Assembly: GCA_937889795.1 (NCBI GenBank)
Contig: CALBZH010000270.1
Span: 1 to 9,208, forward strand
DNA length: 9,208 bases
Reading direction: 5' to 3'
From: an uncultured Syntrophobacteraceae bacterium
GTDB taxonomy: Bacteria > Desulfobacterota > Syntrophobacteria > Syntrophobacterales > Syntrophobacteraceae
Shown here one piece after another: positions 7,012 through 9,208 of this stretch (its first letter is position 1; every line of letters starts with the position of its first letter). The translations under genes and the position numbers were made by a program. Below the pieces are notes generated by a model. The model was not told where the DNA came from, ran no database searches, and was given only the letters and a program-made list of their open reading frames with translations.

Positions 7012-8067
7012 TCACAGCCCCCGCCGAATGCGGTCTGCCACCACGGCCAAGATGAAAACCAAGCCCGTGACCAATTGCTGATAATAGGAAGGGACATTGA
7101 GCAGGGTGAGTCCATTGACGAGCGTTCCCATGATCAGTGCGCCGAGCAGCGTTCCACTGATTCGAGCCTCTCCTCCGAAAAAGCTCGTTCCGCCCATGAC
7201 CACGGCGGCAATCGCTTCAAGCTCTATCCCCAGTCCGGCAATGGCTTCGGCGGTATTGAGCCGGGCCACGATGACCAGGCCTGCGAGCGCCGAAGTGGCG
7301 CCCGAAAGCCCATACGTCCATAGAAGGGTGGCTTTGACGGGCACTCCCATCCGGTAGGCGGCCTGCGAATTGTCCCCGACGGCTCGCGCGTGTGCGCCAA
7401 AGCAGGTCCAGCAGGTAATGAGATAGACCACTAAGACCGTAAGGAGCGCCAGGACAACTGAGAGCGGCAGGGGACCAATCTGACCCATTGCAAGGGTCCG
7501 GAACCCTAATGGGAGCCCATAGATGGGGCGTGCGTCCGTCAGGATTAAGGCCAGAGCTCTGTAGATTCCAGCCGTACCCAGCGTGACGATGAAGGGCGAC
7601 ACGCGCAACCCGGTCACCCCCAAGCCGTTGACAAAGCCCATCGCGATGCCCAAGAGCAGGCTGATCGCGATGCCGCTTGCCATTGGCCACTGGGCCTTCA
7701 TGGCTAACGCAGCCAGGATGCTGCTGAGCGCCATGACCGATCCGACGGAAAGGTCGATGCCGGCGGTCGCGATGACCACGGTCATCCCCACGGCCGTGAG
7801 CAATGTTGGAGTGGATTGCACGAGGATGTTGACGACGTTTTGATAGGCCAGGAAATGGGGTGAGACCACGCTGAATAAGCCGGCAATGGCGGTCAGGAAG
7901 AAAACCAGTCCGAGCCTTTCAAGAGGCGCCATCAAACCATCCCGTTGAGACCGAGCAGAAGCGGCGATGCCGTCTAAGATTCCAATGCCGCACGTCGTTG
8001 TTCTGCCCCGGACGCCACCGTTCGGTGGACTCACTCCCGCATCGTTTCCGTAGCGCGTCTCAGCCAA
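7012..8067 (-). CDS. RbsC-type sugar ABC transporter permease
   Basis: This inner-membrane permease belongs to the ribose/xylose/allose/branched-chain (BPD_transp_2) family. The longest frame begins at TTG 8067 (351 residues), overlapping the upstream stop by 8 bases. An ATG at 7932 gives 306 residues that begin right before the first membrane segment (MAPLERLGLVFFLTAIAG). The first 45 residues of the long form are polar, have less GC-biased third positions by my hand count, and include an inverted repeat, so 7932 may be the real start. Neither start has a strong ribosome binding site. Family hallmarks are VGMTVVIATAGIDLSVGSVM, GVTGLRVSPFIVTLGTAGIY, and, near the C-terminus, ELEAIAAVVMGGTSFFGGEA followed by GTLLGALIMGTLVNGL and VPSYYQQLVTGLV, close to E. 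coli RbsC as I recall it. About 8-10 hydrophobic segments are visible. No second permease gene is present, so it probably works as a homodimer. Confidence 0.9.
   Translation of the reverse strand: MAETRYGNDAGVSPPNGGVRGRTTTCGIGILDGIAASARSQRDGLMAPLERLGLVFFLTAIAGLFSVVSPHFLAYQNVVNILVQSTPTLLTAVGMTVVIATAGIDLSVGSVMALSSILAALAMKAQWPMASGIAISLLLGIAMGFVNGLGVTGLRVSPFIVTLGTAGIYRALALILTDARPIYGLPLGFRTLAMGQIGPLPLSVVLALLTVLVVYLITCWTCFGAHARAVGDNSQAAYRMGVPVKATLLWTYGLSGATSALAGLVIVARLNTAEAIAGLGIELEAIAAVVMGGTSFFGGEARISGTLLGALIMGTLVNGLTLLNVPSYYQQLVTGLVFILAVVADRIRRGL
8015..8028. repeat. Short inverted repeat CCACCG-TT-CGGTGG
   Basis: Perfect 6-base arms are separated by 2 bases. It lies just after the stop of the iron-sulfur protein gene and before the ATG 7932 start of the permease. 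It can fold into a small GC-rich hairpin in the transcript but has no T-run, so it is not an intrinsic terminator. It could mark an intercistronic stretch rather than coding sequence. Confidence 0.45.
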
Positions 8068-9208
8068 TCAGCTCGAGAAAAGCTTCGATCCGGGTTCGCA
8101 GCTGTTCGGTGTCGGAAGCGGAATAGTCGGTCTCGATGTGAAGGAACGGCACATGATAGCGCTGTTCAACCCGTTCTTTGACCACCTGAGCTTCCACGTT
8201 GTAGGTGTGACAGCACTGCCAGGTCAGATCGACGACCCCCTGCACACGGAAATCGTCCACCAGACGATCGATCAGCAGCAGCCGTCCTTCGTTTGGGGTC
8301 ATGCAGGAGCAGGGGGTCTGGATGTACCGCCTTGAGAGAGCTGCCAGGGGATCGGCCGAGTCTTCCTCCACCACCAGATCCTGGGCCTTGATCCCGCTGC
8401 AGTTTTCGAGAGCGACAACCGCGCCGCCGCATTCTTCGATCAGTTGCAGCACCTTTTCGGATCCCTTGCCGACCGGACATCCGGTGAGCAGGATGCGAGG
8501 GGCTTTGGGCGGGCTGACAGAAACCCCGGCTGCCTGCAGTTGGTCGAGCTCTTCGATGAGCCTGCGCAGCAGAAGGGCATAGTCTTCGGGGTCGCAACAG
8601 GAGCTCTTGGTTTCCAGGACTGTCATCATGTCGAGACCCGACAGGGGAATCGCCGCCGAGACGCTGTAGCGGGAAATCCTCCAGATGAGCCGCTTCACAT
8701 CGTTCTGGAGGCGGATCTGACGATTCAGCTCTTCGATTTCGACCATCCGACCGGTCTGCACCTCCAAGAAGTCCTTTAACCGCACGATCTCCTGCAGCCA
8801 GAAAGCGAGCGCATGGACTTCGCTGACATCATAGGGCAGATGCATCAAGTGAACGGGCTTGATCCTCCCCATCAGCTCGAACATTTTCTTTTTGCCGTCA
8901 CACGTGGTTTCCCCGAGAATGAAATCCGAGGCGGCGAAAAACGGGCACGTGTCCGTCACGGCGTACCCGTAGCTGGACTTGATGAGGGGACACAGATTCG
9001 GGGGAAGCGTCCTCTCCGCCGCAGCGATCGGGGCCTCCTTCTTACCACACAGGCTGACCGGAATGGCCCCCGCCGCACGGACGAGCTCCGTCGGGGCAAA
9101 CAGGCAGTAGACCCCAGCGACTTTTCCCCCCGCTTCCTTGTGCTCTGCCAGCCCGAGCAGCGAACGCTCACTGGCCCGCTCGATCTCTATCATGGTGCTC
9201 GGTCGCAC
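8060..9208 (-). CDS. 2-hydroxyacyl-CoA dehydratase-family iron-sulfur protein, YjiM/double-cubane-cluster type (5' end at window edge)
   Basis: The frame is open to the right edge (382 residues from the edge GTG). ATG 9193 gives 377 residues, near the family length of about 380, but it has no clear ribosome binding site, so the start may lie outside the window. Conserved blocks are YCLFAPTELVRAAGAIPVSL (34-53), PPNLCPLIKSSYGY (69-82), GETTCDGKKKMFELM (99-113), RILLTGCPVG (238-247), ALENCSGIK (266-274), and ETDYSASD (359-366). These match E. coli YjiM closely as I recall it, and the HgdB/BcrC/DCCP superfamily generally. There are 14 Cys. Those at 35, 54, 73, 88, 103, 244, 270, 300, 302 and 333 fall in conserved positions. 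Double-cubane-cluster proteins carry an [8Fe-9S] cluster and reduce small molecules when driven by an ATP-hydrolysing activase. No activase and no second dehydratase subunit occur in the window. The gene overlaps the long form of the sugar permease by 8 bases, suggesting co-expression. The family is firm; cluster type and reaction are inferred. Confidence 0.85.
   Translation of the reverse strand: MRPSTMIEIERASERSLLGLAEHKEAGGKVAGVYCLFAPTELVRAAGAIPVSLCGKKEAPIAAAERTLPPNLCPLIKSSYGYAVTDTCPFFAASDFILGETTCDGKKKMFELMGRIKPVHLMHLPYDVSEVHALAFWLQEIVRLKDFLEVQTGRMVEIEELNRQIRLQNDVKRLIWRISRYSVSAAIPLSGLDMMTVLETKSSCCDPEDYALLLRRLIEELDQLQAAGVSVSPPKAPRILLTGCPVGKGSEKVLQLIEECGGAVVALENCSGIKAQDLVVEEDSADPLAALSRRYIQTPCSCMTPNEGRLLLIDRLVDDFRVQGVVDLTWQCCHTYNVEAQVVKERVEQRYHVPFLHIETDYSASDTEQLRTRIEAFLELIG

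Noticed and set aside
8060..9208. Catalytic subunit of a glutamate-fermenting 2-hydroxyglutaryl-CoA dehydratase
   Set aside because: That enzyme needs two different family subunits. Only one is seen, and its conserved blocks are closer to YjiM/double-cubane-cluster proteins. It cannot be fully excluded without the upstream sequence.

Overview
The window looks like chromosomal DNA from an anaerobic, GC-rich Gram-negative bacterium. A Deltaproteobacterium (Desulfobacterota, for example a Syntrophobacter-like sulfate reducer or syntroph) is my best guess. This rests on three things: two periplasmic binding proteins with Sec signal peptides, which imply an outer membrane; a protein of the oxygen-sensitive 2-hydroxyacyl-CoA dehydratase/double-cubane-cluster superfamily; and the GC-rich, Gly/Ala/Arg-rich coding style. 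The taxonomic call is an inference and was not tested.

Layout. Almost everything is on the minus strand, so read from high to low coordinates. (1) 9208-8060: a YjiM/double-cubane-cluster-type (HgdB-like) iron-sulfur protein. (2) 8067/7932-5125: a complete ribose/allose-class sugar ABC importer, in the order RbsC-type permease, periplasmic binding protein, single-domain ATPase. (3) 5072-2068: a complete glutamate/aspartate-type polar amino acid importer in the order gltI-gltJ-gltK-gltL, as in E. coli. (4) 1709-1987, plus strand: a small acidic protein of unknown function, convergent with the transporter operon. (5) 1341-583 and 545-1: a sigma-70-family (ECF-like) sigma factor followed by a membrane-anchored zinc-binding anti-sigma factor that runs off the left edge.

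Genes 1-3 are very tightly spaced: 8-bp overlap, or about 130 bp if a later start is used; then 29 bp, 4 bp, 52 bp, 12 bp, 3 bp and a 4-bp GTGA overlap. I see no terminator between them, so they can be read as one eight-gene transcription unit whose promoter and first gene(s) lie right of the window. It would couple a low-potential Fe-S reductase-like protein with import of a sugar-like compound and of an acidic amino acid. The ATP-driven activase that proteins of this family need is not in the window and would be expected just upstream. The sigma/anti-sigma pair is a separate two-gene unit with 37 bp between the genes.

Most interesting points: the DCCP/YjiM-like gene overlapping a sugar-permease frame, the joining of two unrelated uptake systems in one apparent operon, a sigma factor with an unusually long linker between its two core domains, and an orphan acidic small protein. 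I found no tRNA, rRNA, CRISPR, insertion sequence or phage signal.
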